From NCBI GenBank assembly GCA_030613375.1, contig JAUWMC010000007.1, forward strand, positions 1-37,038: DNA of 37,038 nucleotides, in the 5' to 3' direction. Shown piece by piece: positions 35,251 through 37,038 of the stretch (the first letter of the stretch is position 1; each line of letters starts with the position of its first letter). The DNA is from Microcaldota archaeon. GTDB lineage: Archaea > Micrarchaeota > Micrarchaeia > Anstonellales > Bilamarchaeaceae. A program made the position numbers and the translations under genes. Below the pieces are notes generated by a model. It did not search any database and had not been told where the DNA came from. It saw nothing but the letters and a program-made list of their open reading frames with translations.

Positions 35251-36147
35251 ATGGACTTAATATCGTTCAGGGACCTCAAAAAAGAAGAGGTCGAGGACTA
35301 TTTCGCGAGAGCGGAAGAGATGGATAAACAGCTTGAATCCGGAAACGTGGAAAAGCTGGATGGGATTGTGGCAACGATGTTTTTTGAGCCATCTACAAGA
35401 ACTAAGCTTTCCTTCCAGAGTGCTGCGGAAAGGCTTGGGTTGAAGATTATTGATTTTGTAGGGGAGACGTCCTCTTTGAAGAAGGGGGAGAGCTTTGAAG
35501 ATACAATCAAAACCATAGACGGGTATGCAGATATTATTGTAATAAGACATCCTCTTGAAGGAAGCGCAAGGGTTGCTGCGGAATTTGCGGATTCTCCTGT
35601 TGCGAACGGAGGGGATGGGGGAAATCAGCATCCATCTCAGACCCTTCTGGATCTTTATACACTCAAAAAAATGAAAGGAGATATTGGTGCTTTGAATGTG
35701 CACTTAGTTGGAGACCTTAAGCACGCGCGCACCATGCGCTCTTTGCTTTATGGGCTGGCGATGTTTGGAGCTAAGGTAAAGCTTGTTGCTCCTGCAGGAC
35801 TTGAGATGGCGCGGGATGCGATTGCGGATGTGAAGGAGAAGTTCGAAGCGAATGTTGAGGAAACAGATATAATTGACTTCAAAGGAGCGGATGTAGTGTA
35901 TGTGTGCAGGATTCAGGAGGAGAGATTCGAAGATAAGTATGAAGCAATGAGCGTGAAGAAGAAATTCACAATCAAGCCCGAATACCTGCAAGGTGTGAAA
36001 GAGGATATGATTATTTTGCATCCTCTTCCAAAGATTGATGAAATACCTCCAGAAGTAGACAAGAGCAAATATGCAAAATATTTTGAGCAGGCAAAGAACG
36101 GAATCCCGATGAGGATGGCTATTATGAAGAAAATGCTTAAGGGGTGA
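35251..36147 (+). CDS. pyrB: Aspartate carbamoyltransferase catalytic subunit
   Basis: ATMFFEPSTRTKLSFQSAAERLG; DIIVIRHPLEGSA; PVANGGDGGNQHPSQTLLDLYTL; ILHPLPKIDEI. Confidence 0.97.
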   Translation: MDLISFRDLKKEEVEDYFARAEEMDKQLESGNVEKLDGIVATMFFEPSTRTKLSFQSAAERLGLKIIDFVGETSSLKKGESFEDTIKTIDGYADIIVIRHPLEGSARVAAEFADSPVANGGDGGNQHPSQTLLDLYTLKKMKGDIGALNVHLVGDLKHARTMRSLLYGLAMFGAKVKLVAPAGLEMARDAIADVKEKFEANVEETDIIDFKGADVVYVCRIQEERFEDKYEAMSVKKKFTIKPEYLQGVKEDMIILHPLPKIDEIPPEVDKSKYAKYFEQAKNGIPMRMAIMKKMLKG

Positions 36148-36152
36148 ATGAG

Positions 36153-36587
36153 ATGGCAATAACTGTTGATACACTCGATCAGGGTACTGTGGTGGACCAT
36201 ATCCAGCAGGGAATGGGAATCCGCGTAATGGACTTGTTGGGAATAGATAAGAATTATCCGCACAGGGTTGCGCTTGTGATGAATGTGATAAGCAAAAAGA
36301 GCGGAAAAAAGGACATCGTAAAGATCGAGGGGATTCTTGTATCCGAGGAGAAAACCGATGCGATTGCGCTTATTTCCCCGCATGCAACCGTAAACCATAT
36401 CCAAGATGGGAAGGTTGTGAAGAAAAAGATGGCAGAGCTTCCGGAAAAGATGGAAGGTGTGGGAACATGCCCGAATCCGAAGTGCATCTCCAATCACCAG
36501 AGCGTGCCAAGCAGGTTTGCGCTTGATGGAGAAGAGTACAGATGCGGGTACTGTGAAAGGAAATTTAGGGCATCTGAACTTGTTTAA
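36153..36587 (+). CDS. pyrI: Aspartate carbamoyltransferase regulatory subunit
   Basis: GTVVDHIQQGMGIRVMDLLG; CPNPKCISNHQ...CGYC zinc motif. Alternative GTG start at 36144 would overlap pyrB. Confidence 0.94.
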   Translation: MAITVDTLDQGTVVDHIQQGMGIRVMDLLGIDKNYPHRVALVMNVISKKSGKKDIVKIEGILVSEEKTDAIALISPHATVNHIQDGKVVKKKMAELPEKMEGVGTCPNPKCISNHQSVPSRFALDGEEYRCGYCERKFRASELV

Positions 36588-36592
36588 ACATA

Positions 36593-36615
36593 AAAAGGCA
36601 CAAATAGTGCCTTTT
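36593..36615 (+). terminator. Hairpin aaaaggcac-aaata-gtgcctttt between pyrI and prs, terminator-like
   Basis: 9-bp perfect stem, 5-nt loop, directly after the pyrI stop. Confidence 0.55.
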
Positions 36616-36642
36616 ATAACTATTTCTTTCCTTTTTTATAGT

Positions 36643-37038
36643 ATGAAGATTGTCTGCCCCTCTTTTTCAGATGTGTACGAGCCAAACGTGGAGATAAAAA
36701 ATTTCCCGGATGGGGATAGCTATGTGAGGGTACCCTCTGCGAAAGAGGTTGAAGGGAAGGACGTCGTTGTGTTTAACCGACTCTACCCTGAACAAGATTC
36801 CGCGATTTTCCAGACGATTCTCGTACTGCGTGCGCTTAGGGAGCATAAACCAAAAAGTATTACGCTTGTTGTTCCCTATTTGCCTTATTCCAGGCAAGAT
36901 AAACTGTTCAAAGAAGGGGAGGTAAAGAGTGCGGAGATTCTGTGCGAACTGCTGAAGAAAGAGGGGGTAGATAAACTCGTTACCTTCGATTGTCACTTCC
37001 TGAAGAAAGAGGGGGAATTTGAGTATGGGGGCCTGAAG
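36643..37038 (+). CDS. prs: Ribose-phosphate pyrophosphokinase, N-terminal part (truncated by window end)
   Basis: NFPDGDSYVRVPS; LVVPYLPYSRQDKLFKEGEVKSAEILCELL; VDKLVTFDCH. Confidence 0.92.
   Translation, partial: MKIVCPSFSDVYEPNVEIKNFPDGDSYVRVPSAKEVEGKDVVVFNRLYPEQDSAIFQTILVLRALREHKPKSITLVVPYLPYSRQDKLFKEGEVKSAEILCELLKKEGVDKLVTFDCHFLKKEGEFEYGGLK

Noticed and set aside
35913-36497. Minus-strand ORF of 194 aa
   Set aside because: Antisense to pyrB/pyrI, both confidently identified.
1-37038. Search for a defence island, toxin-antitoxin pair, restriction system or provirus
   Set aside because: No nuclease/methylase/antitoxin motifs, integrase or phage structural genes recognised; the only mobile signals are the intein and the IS605-like relic.

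Overview
This window looks like a compact archaeal chromosome segment. Supporting markers are uL16/L10e, RfcS, class III-signal-peptide pilins, archaeal-type HisS/ValS/IleS, PyrB+PyrI and TATA-like promoters. I cannot fix the lineage from sequence alone; a DPANN-like or other deep archaeon is a guess. About 34 protein genes and one tRNA-Glu(TTC) can be supported. Most are housekeeping: aminoacyl-tRNA synthetases, pyrimidine synthesis, ScpA/ScpB, enolase and RfcS. Less ordinary content: (1) a giant surface protein of at least 1599 aa, running off the left edge on the minus strand, with a 23-aa tandem repeat, three C1q/TNF-like modules, two Ig-like modules, a duplicated ~115-aa domain, DUF2341 and LamG. 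The ORF track misses it because its frame has no stop in the window. (2) A TPR-AAA+ ATPase interrupted by a 473-aa LAGLIDADG-type intein exactly in the Walker A lysine/threonine site. (3) A noncoding relic at about 20345-20530 that looks like the right end of an IS200/IS605 (TnpB/omega-RNA) element, with mutually exclusive hairpins. (4) An apparent sulfur-carrier (ThiS/MoaD-like) fusion to a TtuA/Ncs6-type tRNA thiolase. (5) A four-CBS protein with a putative S30AE (ribosome-hibernation-like) tail. (6) A bacterial-type pyruvoyl PanD. (7) A shortened HisA-like barrel protein. (8) An 18-bp perfect palindrome between two divergent TATA boxes. I found no CRISPR array, no rRNA and no recognisable defence island. 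All family calls are from memory of motifs; no searches were run.
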